Source of the DNA: Acidithiobacillus thiooxidans ATCC 19377
Lineage (GTDB): Bacteria; Pseudomonadota; Gammaproteobacteria; Acidithiobacillales; Acidithiobacillaceae
DNA: 64,000 bases
Direction of reading: 5' to 3'
Assembly: GCF_009662475.1 (NCBI RefSeq)
Contig: NZ_CP045571.1
Span: 1,424,501 to 1,488,500 of the forward strand
Position 1 is the stretch's first letter. Each line of letters starts with the position of its first letter. Made by a program: the position numbers and the translations under genes. The notes under the pieces were generated by a model, which saw only the letters and a list, made by a program, of their open reading frames with translations, had not been told where the DNA came from and searched no databases. Shown piece after piece: positions 50,867 through 59,219 of this stretch.

Positions 50867-50957
50867 AATTTAAGTCCTTACAGCCGGCAGCGAATAGGTT
50901 TTGGAGGGTAAGACATCTTGCCGCGTTGTAACATTTTTTGCGATTTTCGTGATCTCG

Positions 50958-51704
50958 CTAGGGAACACACATCCACGCCGCATCCGCCCCTTTCGAATTG
51001 CCAGCTTCCTGATTCACCTGCACCCCATGTTGAGTCAGTCGATACGTCAGATAGGACTGAATTTTGGGATGAGATAACACGTCCGGATTCAGCACAGCAT
51101 ACACGTCCCCAATACATCGTGCGGAGATGGTAACCAACCCCGGGTGTCCCTCAGTCTTCAATCGGATTCCTATCGGCTGCGAAAAATGGTAGCTCTCTGC
51201 ATCTACCAGCGCGGGATACTCTGCGACACGTGGGCGCAGGTCCACCAAAGCAGCGTCACAACGGACCCCATATAATAAACGATCCACGGTAATGCTTTCC
51301 CGACCACCAGAAATCACCATCTGCTCAAAGCCTGCATCGCGCAACAGCCGTGACCTCCAGTGGTGTACCGTTTCGTAGACGGAGGTTTCCACCGTATCCG
51401 CACCATACCAAACGCCAAAGGAACCATCGCTGTATCGGCTCACCGTCCAGTTTTTAAATGGAAACCAGATAGCAGCGAACCATTCCGCTTCCTCGAAGGG
51501 TCGGTTAATGGCCGGTGTCTGGGAAGTATAGTGGGGCGGCTTGGCAGCGGCTTCGTGCCGCTGTGCCACAGTCCAGTCTTCTGGGCTAACCGACAGATCG
51601 TTAAACAGGTCTTCCGATACCCGCAAACTGATGATATTGCGAATCAAGGTTTGGTGCGTGTCCGACAGGGTAAGACCGTCATAAAATGACTCCGCCACAA
51701 TCAT
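50958..51704 (-). CDS. RES-domain toxin of a type II toxin-antitoxin pair
   Basis: 248 aa from ATG 51704, overlapping the antitoxin stop (ATGA). RES family features: [14 protein letters not shown]-like N-terminal Arg/Ser motif lost upstream of this start is not required; [20 protein letters not shown] holds the conserved Tyr/Glu pair (YxA-x-E--A-E-), and [20 protein letters not shown] the C-terminal Ser. RES toxins degrade NAD+ (MbcT-like phosphorylase). The partner Xre/MbcA-type gene is directly upstream, the standard order. C-terminus extends past the usual domain. Confidence 0.82.
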   Translation of the reverse strand: MIVAESFYDGLTLSDTHQTLIRNIISLRVSEDLFNDLSVSPEDWTVAQRHEAAAKPPHYTSQTPAINRPFEEAEWFAAIWFPFKNWTVSRYSDGSFGVWYGADTVETSVYETVHHWRSRLLRDAGFEQMVISGGRESITVDRLLYGVRCDAALVDLRPRVAEYPALVDAESYHFSQPIGIRLKTEGHPGLVTISARCIGDVYAVLNPDVLSHPKIQSYLTYRLTQHGVQVNQEAGNSKGADAAWMCVP

Positions 51705-52102
51705 TCGCCCCTGGCATGATCCAGATAGGCTCGCACCATCAACAATCCGGTAAATCCCCACTCGCGGACCACTTCTACGGGAGTCCGATAATCGAACGCA
51801 CGGTTACGGGTGGTCATCCACTGATAAGCCAAATCCCGGTCATGTGGAAACAGTAATCGCAGATTTTTATGGATAGCAAGTAAATGGCCCGCACGTTCAA
51901 GCAGATCCCTATTTGCGCCTAAGGGTTCCCCTTTGCGATACCGACTGAGGGCTGCGCGGTTCTCGGCCGCCAAGCCCAGTAAGGCAAGTTGCCCTTCATT
52001 GTCCACCATCCAGAGCTCAAAGGCCTTCATGAGCATCTTTGCCAAGACTATGCGATCGTGGATTTTGTTTTCCCTGTCTGAGATGACTGCAGTTTGCGTC
52101 AT
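51701..52102 (-). CDS. Xre/MbcA/ParS-type antitoxin
   Basis: 133 aa. N-terminal helix-turn-helix region ([20 protein letters not shown]) and C-terminal toxin-binding DUF2384 domain: [40 protein letters not shown] and [20 protein letters not shown]. It overlaps the RES toxin gene and should neutralise it and autorepress the promoter. AGGAGGCC precedes the start ATG 52102. Complete and in the usual order. Confidence 0.85.
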   Translation of the reverse strand: MTQTAVISDRENKIHDRIVLAKMLMKAFELWMVDNEGQLALLGLAAENRAALSRYRKGEPLGANRDLLERAGHLLAIHKNLRLLFPHDRDLAYQWMTTRNRAFDYRTPVEVVREWGFTGLLMVRAYLDHARGE

Positions 52103-52282
52103 GAGTGGCCTCCTACATCATGAAACAACTATAACAAATAATGGTGCATCTGCAACCACCTTGGTCTTCTTAGGAGGCCCACACGTCAGCTACAGCAGTG
52201 CAGTAAGCTCTTATAACGTTAAACCGTGCGTAACAGCGAACGCCACCAGCCAGTCCGGGCGTTCCGGGACCGTATTTGGATG

Positions 52283-52510
52283 ATGCCAGACGTTTCGGCA
52301 TATTCCAGCCCTTACGCAGTACGGGCATACTCACAGCTGAACGTGCTGGGCAAAAAGCTCGTATTCCGCCTCCAGTCCGGCGGCGACAACGAATCTACGG
52401 TCCAGAACAACAACAAGGAATCCGATATCAATCTCTACAGCTTGGTGGGCATCGCCGAACAGAACGTCTTCAAGCCCATGTCCCTGCGCTCCAAATTCCA
52501 GAGCATATAA
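52283..52510 (+). pseudogene. C-terminal fragment of an uncharacterised protein
   Basis: About 75 codons that look like coding sequence: PDVSAYSSPYAVRAYSQLNV, GKKLVFRLQSGGDNESTVQN and NLYSLVGIAEQNVFKPMSLR, ending TAA 52508-52510. No start or ribosome site is found, and the upstream part belongs to another frame (ITNNGASATTLVFLGGPHVS). I do not recognise the family. Probably the tail of a gene truncated by rearrangement. Confidence 0.45.
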
Positions 52511-52571
52511 ACAACGAGTTACAGACGCGCATATCGTGAAATTGGGATTTTTCGAGGTGCCCAGTCCTAAG

Positions 52572-52880
52572 TTATGGCACGGCCACTTCTCTGGTGCGCC
52601 GCATTACCACATGTTTGATCAATGGCTTGGCGGGACTCGGCACATTGGCCATACGAATCCTGGATTTGAAACTCCCAAATCCTAGAGTTTGAGCCAACCG
52701 GCCCACGCATTCATCCGCAAAAGAGGGGGTTGGCGCAGAATTTTCAAAGTCCAACACCACCACATCGTGCTCCCGCAACATGGAGAGCAGATACTCACGG
52801 GCGTCCATTCCGTTTAGCCGAGTCGCCATCGGAAACTGAGAGCGCATCCTGACCCTAAAAATCCCAGTTGAAGTCGTCAT
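52572..52880 (-). CDS. STAS-like (DUF4325) protein
   Basis: 102 aa from ATG 52880, overlapping the end of the ATPase gene. The DUF4325 motif is VVVLDFENSAPTPSFADECV followed by GRLAQTLG, where the D-F-x(6)-SFADE pattern corresponds to the STAS fold used by anti-sigma-factor antagonists. The partner encoded upstream is a GHKL ATPase, so the two may form a switch like SpoIIAB/SpoIIAA. No conserved phospho-Ser context can be proven. Confidence 0.78.
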   Translation of the reverse strand: MTTSTGIFRVRMRSQFPMATRLNGMDAREYLLSMLREHDVVVLDFENSAPTPSFADECVGRLAQTLGFGSFKSRIRMANVPSPAKPLIKHVVMRRTREVAVP

Positions 52881-53739
52881 CCTCATCCTCCTTCTGTTCA
52901 TTGGGCCACCGCGCGTATACCGCCCCACTATTTAGCGGCCTGCTGGTGTCCCATTCCAGTACAATCAGTGTACCATACAAGTTGAGATCTGCGATTGTGC
53001 CTGCGTGGAGCCCACCCACCCCGCTACTGGAGAACCATTCGTCCACGGAAAGTATATGCAAAGCCCCGCCATTTTGCATCATAAGATCCCGGGCGAGGGT
53101 GAGCCCGTAGCCTGAATGCCCATTACCCGCTTTGCTGGTCACACTATATTCCGTTGCCAGAGTACAGGCGTTTTCCGTAGCCAGGCGATCCCCATATTGT
53201 CCACAGCACTCTAGTGTCTGACGAATACCTATTCCACTGTCGATGACCGCGATCTGCGCACGCCGAGCCCGCTTCCATACTTGTCCACAGACAAAACCAT
53301 ATGGCTCGGACTCCATTCCTCCAGCATGAGCAACACAGTTACCTAAAATCTCCACCACTAGACTGTAGATGCTGTACTTGGTCACGTCGTCAGTACAAAT
53401 AGGCTGGAACAACTCAATAATTTGGTCAGCAATTTGAGACACGTCATCGTCTGACTGAATGGATGTCAAAGGCTGGAAACGACCCGTTTCTCGATACTCA
53501 TTCATAAGAACCGGGGGTTCCTGTCCCAGAACCTGCCAAAGATGCATCCGTGCCGCATAATGCTCCAAATCTCCCTTTGGCATATGAACGGTCCGGTCTG
53601 TGGCAGCGTTCATCTTTGCTGCCAGAACGGCCAAATGATAAGGCTTGATGAAGGCAGGATTTGTGCAACTGCCTTGTCTGATCAGATCATCTGTTTGGCG
53701 ATGCCATGAAATGAGTTCGCTAATGCTCGTGGTTTCCAT
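52855..53739 (-). CDS. GHKL (histidine kinase-like) ATPase
   Basis: 294 aa. C-terminal HATPase with N box SLVVEILGNCVAHAGGMESE, G1 box IAVIDSGIGIRQTLECCGQY and G2 box NGHSGYGLTLARDLMMQNGG. The N-terminal ~130 residues are helical with no sensor, receiver or His phosphoacceptor domain. It overlaps a STAS-like DUF4325 gene by 26 bp. A divergent Cro-like gene lies 48 bp away. The pair is of a type found in mobile islands; it may be a defence or partner-switch system, which is inference. Confidence 0.8.
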   Translation of the reverse strand: METTSISELISWHRQTDDLIRQGSCTNPAFIKPYHLAVLAAKMNAATDRTVHMPKGDLEHYAARMHLWQVLGQEPPVLMNEYRETGRFQPLTSIQSDDDVSQIADQIIELFQPICTDDVTKYSIYSLVVEILGNCVAHAGGMESEPYGFVCGQVWKRARRAQIAVIDSGIGIRQTLECCGQYGDRLATENACTLATEYSVTSKAGNGHSGYGLTLARDLMMQNGGALHILSVDEWFSSSGVGGLHAGTIADLNLYGTLIVLEWDTSRPLNSGAVYARWPNEQKEDEDDDFNWDF

Positions 53740-53787
53740 GGAAAGGTATCCTTAACAAAAATGGTGAAGATTGCTTTACTGTTCATC

Positions 53788-53965
53788 ATGAGCACCATCC
53801 TAACCAAACAGGAAGCAATCTTCGGCTGCACTATGAAAGCCGTTGGCGATGCGCTTGGGATCGGTCGCCAAGCCGTTTACCAGTGGCCCGAAGAGTTGCC
53901 CCAAGACACTTCCGATGGATTGGTCGGTGCGGCAATCCGTCTAAAGAGGTACCCAAAAGATTCTA
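53788..53965 (+). CDS. Cro-like helix-turn-helix regulator, end uncertain
   Basis: About 58 residues: STILTKQEAIFGCTMKAVGD then ALGIGRQAVYQWPEELPQDT and VGAAIRLKR, matching small Cro-like repressors (usual ending GAAxRLGr). The frame fails to stop after this and runs antisense through the uracil-DNA glycosylase gene to 54198, so a stop seems to have been lost; a shift of one base would give a stop near 53967. Divergent from the GHKL ATPase gene and a plausible repressor of it. Confidence 0.55.
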
Positions 53966-54583
53966 AAGCACATCCACCATGCGCTGCACCTGTTCGACAC
54001 CGACTGCCGCCCATTTGCGCCCATCCGGGGCGTTGCGGTTCCAGGCTAAAGGCGAGGTGTGCGGCATGGGAAACAACCGCGTGCCCTCCGGCCATACGCG
54101 GCGAATTTCCAGTGGATAGAGCATCTCCGCCAGCTTCGGGTCCTGCCCATATTCCGCCAGAAACCGCATATTCTCCGACAAACCCCGAATTCCGGTAATC
54201 GCCCGGGTGGCGGTTTCGCCCACGGTCAGCACAGCTTGCGGTTGTGCCCGTTCCATAGTCTCCGCCAGATAAGGCAGGCAATGCCCGATTTCTATCGTTG
54301 TGGGCTTGCGATTTTCCGGCGGTCGGCAACGAACGATATTCGCGCAACCGTAGTCCAGCCCACGACGCAAACCATGCGCTTCCAGGAGCGTGTGCAATGT
54401 CCGCCCAGCGCGCCCCACAAAGCCTTTCCCTTGGGCGTCTTCGTCGGCGCCTGGGGCCTCACCGACCACCAGAACACGACAAGGCCGTCCAAACTCCGGC
54501 AAATCCGGCGCCACTATCTGGGTACGGGACTGACAAAGCGCCGGGCATTTTTGGCAATGGGTGGATCTTTCAGGCATCCGCAT
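53963..54583 (-). CDS. Uracil-DNA glycosylase, family 4 type
   Basis: 206 aa base-excision repair enzyme with [4Fe-4S] cluster. Two Cys near the start (HCQKCPALC) and two later (CANIVRCRPPENRKPTTIEI, HCLPYL) serve the cluster. The active site is VVGEAPGADEDAQGKGFVGR and the substrate loop is FPMPHTSPLAWNR (family H-P/T-S-P). Overlaps the P-loop gene upstream by 14 bp. Carrying its own UDG fits a mobile element with DNA repair genes. Confidence 0.88.
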   Translation of the reverse strand: MRMPERSTHCQKCPALCQSRTQIVAPDLPEFGRPCRVLVVGEAPGADEDAQGKGFVGRAGRTLHTLLEAHGLRRGLDYGCANIVRCRPPENRKPTTIEIGHCLPYLAETMERAQPQAVLTVGETATRAITGIRGLSENMRFLAEYGQDPKLAEMLYPLEIRRVWPEGTRLFPMPHTSPLAWNRNAPDGRKWAAVGVEQVQRMVDVL

Positions 54584-55037
54584 ATCCCGCGCTTTCCAGC
54601 AGGTCCAGATAATGCGCCTGACTATGGATCATCTGCAGTTCATGGCGGATTTGTTCGCCACCTATTCCCTTATTTCTGGTAAGCAGCACAAACAGGCTTT
54701 CAGGGGGAAAGTATTGGATGACCACATCCAGAATACCCAAGCCTTTGAGTGTCTGGAGGTCCTCGCGGAGCTGGGCATCCTCCAGGTTTTTGCCGTCCAG
54801 TATCATGACGGCGTGATGTCTGGCGGCTTTCAGGGCGCTGAGCCATTCCGCCTGATTCCGGACGGACGCTTCAGGTGTAGGAATAATCGCCATATTCAGT
54901 GTGCTGTACTTCTTTTGCATCTGCTGAGCCCAGGTGCTTTTCCCGGAAGCCGTGACCCCAATGGGGATGATGACCAGAGGGTGTTGTGAAAGGACCTCTT
55001 CGGAAAGAGGACGCTTTTTTAATGTAGGAATGGGCAT
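54570..55037 (-). CDS. P-loop kinase-like protein
   Basis: 155 aa from ATG 55037 (longer starts at 55076 or 55106 are possible). Walker A is IPIGVTASGKSTWAQQMQKK; no clear zeta-toxin or PNK catalytic Arg/Asp set is visible, though AVMILDGKNLEDAQLREDLQ has the position of the D-x-T/N motif in polynucleotide-kinase-like proteins. Probably phosphorylates nucleic-acid ends or a nucleotide. Coupled to the uracil-DNA glycosylase gene. Confidence 0.65.
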   Translation of the reverse strand: MPIPTLKKRPLSEEVLSQHPLVIIPIGVTASGKSTWAQQMQKKYSTLNMAIIPTPEASVRNQAEWLSALKAARHHAVMILDGKNLEDAQLREDLQTLKGLGILDVVIQYFPPESLFVLLTRNKGIGGEQIRHELQMIHSQAHYLDLLESAGYADA

Positions 55038-55207
55038 AAAGTGGCTACCGAATTCATAGATCCAAGGATTCCGCATCGTAACATGAAAGCGTTTTTTGTG
55101 GCGCAACCAGCTGCAGACGGCGCATTGGTTTTTGCACGTTCCCGGCGCGCTCGCACTGCATCACACCAGATTTTCCAAAACTGCGTCTTGTTAGCCACCG
55201 TCATCAT
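55019..55207 (-). CDS. Small uncharacterised protein, possibly frameshifted
   Basis: 62 aa from ATG 55207, which overlaps the stop of the Suv3-like gene. Starts TVANKTQFWKIWCDAVRARR. In an alternative frame, the second half reads TCKNQCAVCSWLRHKKRFHV and continues into the P-loop protein start, which looks equally natural; the two frames may be parts of one gene with a shift near 55130. No family recognised. Confidence 0.35.
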   Translation of the reverse strand: MMTVANKTQFWKIWCDAVRARRERAKTNAPSAAGCATKNAFMLRCGILGSMNSVATLCPFLH

Positions 55208-57621
55208 TCCCGCTGCGATCGGTAACATCTTTCGCAAATTCCGTAAGCACTTTGGGCGGGAAGCGCCTTTCCGCAACTTCTGCAGTGACGTTTCAGACCC
55301 TGGCGGATCTGGACAATCAGCTGCTGGACGCAACGTTCCCTTTCCGCCGTAGCCCGGTGTATTTCGGGAAAAAATTGCGGATAACGATAGTGAAACCAGC
55401 AATACAGCGAGAGATGCTTGTAGTCAGATTCCAGTTCTTCCGTCTGCGCCCGCGTTCCACTGCATGCAGGAGAATGATGGGGCCGCTGTTCCAGAATGGC
55501 GGCAACCATCCTCCGGAAATGTTGCATCTGGCCGGCCCGCACATCGACGGGTGCCGTCAGGATTTGCAGACGCTCCGCCATGGACAAGCGATGAGAACCA
55601 GCCAGCGTGTCCAGAATATGGGCTTTATCCAACGTTTCAGTGAGATCCATGCAGGTGAACCAGTCAGAACCTTTAAGCGTTTTCTGCCAGGCAACCAGCA
55701 AGTCATGCACGCCAATGTCGGGCGCCGCATCCATGGCGCGGTCGATCCAGGTCCGGGTGGGCGCGGCAAAAATGGTGGGAAAGTTAATGGCGCTATCCGT
55801 TTTGTTGAGCGCTTTCTGGATTTGCCGGTGAATGGCGGCATCAGCGCCAGCGGCATGACCCACATCGTGATGCCCGTACCGCCCTGCCCGTCCAGCAATC
55901 TGCCGAATTAACGGCTTGGGTACGGCGGCGCTGATGCGGCCATTGTACTTTTCGCCTTCGCCAATAACGACCGTATGCGCCGGCAAATTCAGGCCCATAG
56001 CCACAGCATCCGTAGCGACCAGGATAGCGGCCTCCCCCGCACGGAAGCGACGGGCTTCTTCACGGCGGACTTCCGGCGGCATAGCCCCGTAAATCTGCGC
56101 GACCGAATGCCCGCTTTGACGGAAATATTCGCCCCAGCGAATGACCGAATTGCGGGAGAACACCACAAAAATACTGCCGGGCTTTAAGGCCTTGGGTGAG
56201 ATGGCCTGCGGCGTCATCGCCAGTTGCGTGAAACGCTTGGTGTGATGAACGGTCAGCGTATCACCGGTGATTTTCGCAAACGCCGTCAGCAGCGGTTCCA
56301 CGGCCGGACTGCCGAGTACAAAAAGACGGTCAGCAGACAATTCGAACAGCGCTTGCGTCCAGGCCCATCCCCGTTGCTCATCCGCGACCATCTGCATTTC
56401 GTCAATGACTGCCACGGCGTAATGCTGGTCACTGTCCAACATCTCAATCGTGGAACAAACCACCCGGGCCTGCGGGTCCAGATCGCGCTCTTCTCCGGTC
56501 ACCAAAGAAACCGCCACCCCTTGGCTGCGCAGTTCTTCGCAAACTTCGATGGCCAGCAGACGCAACGGTGCGAGGTAGACGCCATGCTCGCCGGGTTTGA
56601 GAGCTTTCAGGGCTTGCAACGCCTGGTAGGTTTTACCGGAATTGGTTGGCCCCAAATAGGCTTCCAGTTGTCGGGCACCCAGTTGCGGATTCGGGAAAAG
56701 GTGGTCCCAATGGCGGCCAGCAGCGATATTCAGTATGGGCGCGAACGCTTGTTGACCAACAATAGGCGGATACGGTGGTTTGCAGGACAATGGGGCACTG
56801 GGCATAGAGGCTTCCTGCAATAGAGCTTCCGTGTCTATCCGGTTGAGGCCATCACGACGCAACCTTTCCAGAGCGTCAGGACGGTACTGTGCCAAGGTTC
56901 TGCGAAAATCCAGATATGCTACCGTCCGCATAATATCCATCTGGTCACAATCCCGCCGGGATAAGGGCTCGTATCCCGCATCCATGATAAACTCATCGTA
57001 AGCCTCCGCGTTCCCTACGGCCAATTTGAAAAAATCACGGCATTCAGGACACGCATTGGGCGCATCAACCACGGCTCTTTCTGCCGCAGACCGCAATGCG
57101 TCATAAACAATATGTCGCGCCGATTCTTCGATGGAAGCCAATTCTTCGATGGAATCAGACACGGGCTCATTCATAAACTCGCCTAATGTGCCATAGCGCG
57201 AAAGATCGTATTCCTCATCCACCGCCCAATTAATCACATCTTCCGCGATCTGTTCGACGACCGATTCCTCATTTAAAATTTGCTCTGCCAGTGAAGCTAT
57301 CCATTCCAGAGCTAGATCGCTTTGCGGATGATGAGACAACAACATTCGATATTGCTGGCACGGTCCATGTGAGTTGTTTCGCAGTCGCATATCCCAAGCG
57401 GTATGAATCAGATCGCAAAGAGGGATGTTCTTCTCCAGGAATGGCCCTTCCGCTGCCAGAATGCCGCGCTGAATGAGCGCATCAGCGACACGCTTTGCAT
57501 CGCCGGACTGCGCTGCAAAGCCCAATTGGGCAAGTGCAATGGAAATGGCACCATTCCATGATGTTGTCGGCCCTTGCTTAGGTTGACCGCGTTGCTTACG
57601 ACGACGGGATTTGCTGCCCAT
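55204..57621 (-). CDS. Suv3-like superfamily 2 helicase
   Basis: 805 aa from ATG 57621 (TTAGGAGC upstream). The C-terminal ~450 residues are a Suv3-type helicase: EAYLGPTNSGKTYQALQALK (Walker A in the mitochondrial Suv3 form GPTNSGKTY), APLRLLAIEVCEELRSQGVA, VAVIDEMQMVADEQRGWAWT (DEMQM; Suv3 has DEIQM), AAILVATDAVAMGLNLPAHT and RQIAGRAGRYG (motif VI). A zinc-type tail CRSCGKALPAQSAYGICERC ends the protein. The N-terminal ~330 residues are unrecognised. Likely an RNA or RNA-DNA helicase. Confidence 0.83.
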   Translation of the reverse strand: MGSKSRRRKQRGQPKQGPTTSWNGAISIALAQLGFAAQSGDAKRVADALIQRGILAAEGPFLEKNIPLCDLIHTAWDMRLRNNSHGPCQQYRMLLSHHPQSDLALEWIASLAEQILNEESVVEQIAEDVINWAVDEEYDLSRYGTLGEFMNEPVSDSIEELASIEESARHIVYDALRSAAERAVVDAPNACPECRDFFKLAVGNAEAYDEFIMDAGYEPLSRRDCDQMDIMRTVAYLDFRRTLAQYRPDALERLRRDGLNRIDTEALLQEASMPSAPLSCKPPYPPIVGQQAFAPILNIAAGRHWDHLFPNPQLGARQLEAYLGPTNSGKTYQALQALKALKPGEHGVYLAPLRLLAIEVCEELRSQGVAVSLVTGEERDLDPQARVVCSTIEMLDSDQHYAVAVIDEMQMVADEQRGWAWTQALFELSADRLFVLGSPAVEPLLTAFAKITGDTLTVHHTKRFTQLAMTPQAISPKALKPGSIFVVFSRNSVIRWGEYFRQSGHSVAQIYGAMPPEVRREEARRFRAGEAAILVATDAVAMGLNLPAHTVVIGEGEKYNGRISAAVPKPLIRQIAGRAGRYGHHDVGHAAGADAAIHRQIQKALNKTDSAINFPTIFAAPTRTWIDRAMDAAPDIGVHDLLVAWQKTLKGSDWFTCMDLTETLDKAHILDTLAGSHRLSMAERLQILTAPVDVRAGQMQHFRRMVAAILEQRPHHSPACSGTRAQTEELESDYKHLSLYCWFHYRYPQFFPEIHRATAERERCVQQLIVQIRQGLKRHCRSCGKALPAQSAYGICERCYRSQRE

Positions 57622-57667
57622 AAAAATGCTCCTAATTCTCGAGGCAATTAGCATTCAGCATATAATG

Positions 57668-57823
57668 CTAACCTGGGTAACGCCTTTTTCGTCGCTGTCT
57701 CCGTTCGGTTTCGGAATCTACCTTGATATTATCATCCCGTTCTTGGTAGATAGCCTGTTCTCCATGTGTATAATCAGGAATATTCAAATCGCGCGGGTAC
57801 CAGAAACGGGGTTTATGACGCAT
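57668..57823 (-). CDS. Small basic protein (51 aa)
   Basis: ATG 57823, preceded by AGAAGGA; too short for a default gene finder. Sequence starts RHKPRFWYPRDLNIPDYTHG and ends in a strongly basic tail (ERRQRRKRRYPG). Lies 46 bp before the Suv3-like gene on the same strand. No family recognised; basic tail suggests nucleic-acid binding. Confidence 0.4.
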   Translation of the reverse strand: MRHKPRFWYPRDLNIPDYTHGEQAIYQERDDNIKVDSETERRQRRKRRYPG

Positions 57824-57873
57824 TCCTTCTGGATGTTTTTTAGTCAAATCAGGTCCTCAGAATAGAAACAAAA

Positions 57874-58071
57874 TCAATGTTCGACGTGTTGATCAATCCA
57901 CGCCTGCACATCTGCTCTCCGCCAACGCGGGCCTCGAGTGCCAGGTAAGCGCGTGACGCGCGGCAGGCGGCATTTTGGTGAGTGCGAAACATGCCAGATG
58001 ATGGTGCTGCGCTTCACACTTAGAATTTCCGCAAGATCATCAATCGTCAAGAGTTTTTCAATTTCTTTCAT
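57874..58071 (-). CDS. AlpA/excisionase-like DNA-binding protein
   Basis: 65 aa from ATG 58071 (GAGGTTTTT upstream). LLTIDDLAEILSVKRSTIIW is the helix-turn-helix of AlpA/Xis-type winged helices, and LPGTRGPRWRRADVQAWIDQ the typical RW-x-DVxxWI ending. Such proteins regulate integrase genes or act as excision factors, but no integrase is visible nearby. Supports the mobile character of the region. Confidence 0.75.
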   Translation of the reverse strand: MKEIEKLLTIDDLAEILSVKRSTIIWHVSHSPKCRLPRVTRLPGTRGPRWRRADVQAWIDQHVEH

Positions 58072-58122
58072 AAAAACCTCATGTGATAACAAGGAAGGTG
58101 AAATACAATCAACTTTCTATAA

Positions 58123-58401
58123 CTACGCCATAACGCTATTCGCCTCTCGCGCAACCTGCGCGCCACGAGCGGACAGCGTGTAAAAGAATTGATGCGGATA
58201 ATCTTGTTTTCGCAAAACCCCCTCTTGGGATAGCTCATGTACAAGTCCCGCCGGCACAATGCCCTGTTCGTTTTTAACCCGCACAATGAAGGGCGCATCT
58301 TTGACATTCCGGGACCGGCTGATAGTGGCCCCATGATGTAAAGCTATTAGGAGCGCTTTCCTTTGGGCGCAATGTTGAAAGTCCAGATAATCGTCGTTCA
58401 T
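58123..58401 (-). CDS. Uncharacterised winged-helix-like protein
   Basis: 92 aa from ATG 58401 (GGGAG upstream). NDDYLDFQHCAQRKALLIAL at the start, then IVPAGLVHELSQEGVLRKQD and YPHQFFYTLSARGAQVAREA, the pattern of a winged helix (recognition helix then beta-hairpin). No family recognised. Lies downstream of ncRNA copy 1 on the same strand, but a terminator separates them. Confidence 0.55.
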   Translation of the reverse strand: MNDDYLDFQHCAQRKALLIALHHGATISRSRNVKDAPFIVRVKNEQGIVPAGLVHELSQEGVLRKQDYPHQFFYTLSARGAQVAREANSVMA

Positions 58402-58514
58402 GTGGTAACTCCCTGTATCAAGTGGTATATGTAGTATTATACCAAGTGATTTTTCGCGTTTATTTCGATAATAAAATAGCGGGCCTGGGATCAATTTGAT
58501 CTCTTTTGCCACCG

Positions 58515-58548
58515 TGCAAAAACAAAAAAGCCGCCCAAAAAAGGCGGC
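58515..58548 (-). terminator. Rho-independent terminator of ncRNA copy 1
   Basis: On the - strand: GCCGCC-TTTTTTG-GGCGGC followed by TTTTTTGTTTTTG. Strong stem with U-rich tail; positions 58530-58548 for the stem. Confidence 0.85.
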
Positions 58549-58730
58549 CTGCTTGCCCCCGATAAAGGAAGAAACCCGTGGCAAACTGCAGGTGTTATAT
58601 TCTGACCCAACCTGCCGCGCAAGCCCCTGGCTTAGAAATGAGGAGAATGCTTAGGCTGAGCCAGGCCCCAAAGACACCGCCTGCTGGTCATTGGGGTCCA
58701 TGAAAAACAACGCTTGCCTAAATGGGCAAT
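58518..58730 (-). ncRNA. Candidate structured small RNA, copy 1
   Basis: Read on the - strand: a 5' hairpin TTGCC-CATTTA-GGCAA (58714-58729), a stem CCCCAA/TTGGGG (58691-58696 with 58667-58672), loop sequence GCAGG..GTGT (58674-58684) that can pair with ACACCTGC (58588-58595) as a pseudoknot, a long variable hairpin CCTGGCT/AGCCAGG (58626-58632 with 58659-58665), and a terminator. Conserved in copy 2 at 62.0 kb. No open frame of interest within. Confidence 0.65.
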
Positions 58731-59219
58731 TTGAATAAGCGATCGAATAAACCAGAAAAAGATGTTGGTGCGCCAGATATTCAGGCCACATTTTTGGACC
58801 ACAGATAACGCAGGATGTTTCTGGTTGGCGCAACTTAGCGCGCTGATGCCGTGCGGGCTAACGCGAAAAATCGCTTAACTATTATTCTGAAACATCCATG
58901 AAAAAACGCGAAAAAAGCCCGTTAATGCAGCCGCGTGTGCCCCTATCTCGCGGTAGAATGGTGCCGTTTATAGGTACGGGCGACACCCCGAACTCCAAAC
59001 GCACGACCCCCTTTTCTGGCTCGGGGTTTGTGTCTTGCGCAAGAGCCGTTTCATATAGGCGCACAACCTACTGGCCCTGCCATTCTGGAAGGGTCCAGAA
59101 AAATCTGTTGTCTTTTTTCAGAACATCCGGCGCGCCTGTGCCGATGATGTCCCTCTTTTACGGGCAGCATGCCCATTATTCAAGGAGCACCAATAATGAA
59201 GCACATCAAGGAATAGTCC
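58731..59219. other. Intergenic region
   Basis: 490 bp without a recognised gene. It should contain the promoter of the ncRNA (- strand) and that of the + strand ligase unit. Near the end, AAGGAG precedes a seven-codon mini-frame ATG 59194 (MKHIKE-stop) that ends eight bases before the next start, MKHIDN; this looks like a duplicated gene start. Confidence 0.45.

Noticed and set aside
55252-56823. + strand frames of 219 and 199 aa
   Set aside because: Antisense to the Suv3-like helicase whose motifs are unambiguous.
57611-57865. 84-aa hydrophobic + strand frame
   Set aside because: Opposite to a small - strand gene and helicase start; no ribosome site or family.
58518-58730. Riboswitch or attenuator for the 58123-58401 gene
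   Set aside because: Copy 2 of the same element is not upstream of any - strand gene, so a leader function would not explain both copies.
58980-59070. tRNA-like segment
   Set aside because: No acceptor stem or T-loop GTTCGAATCCC pattern could be placed; no cloverleaf.
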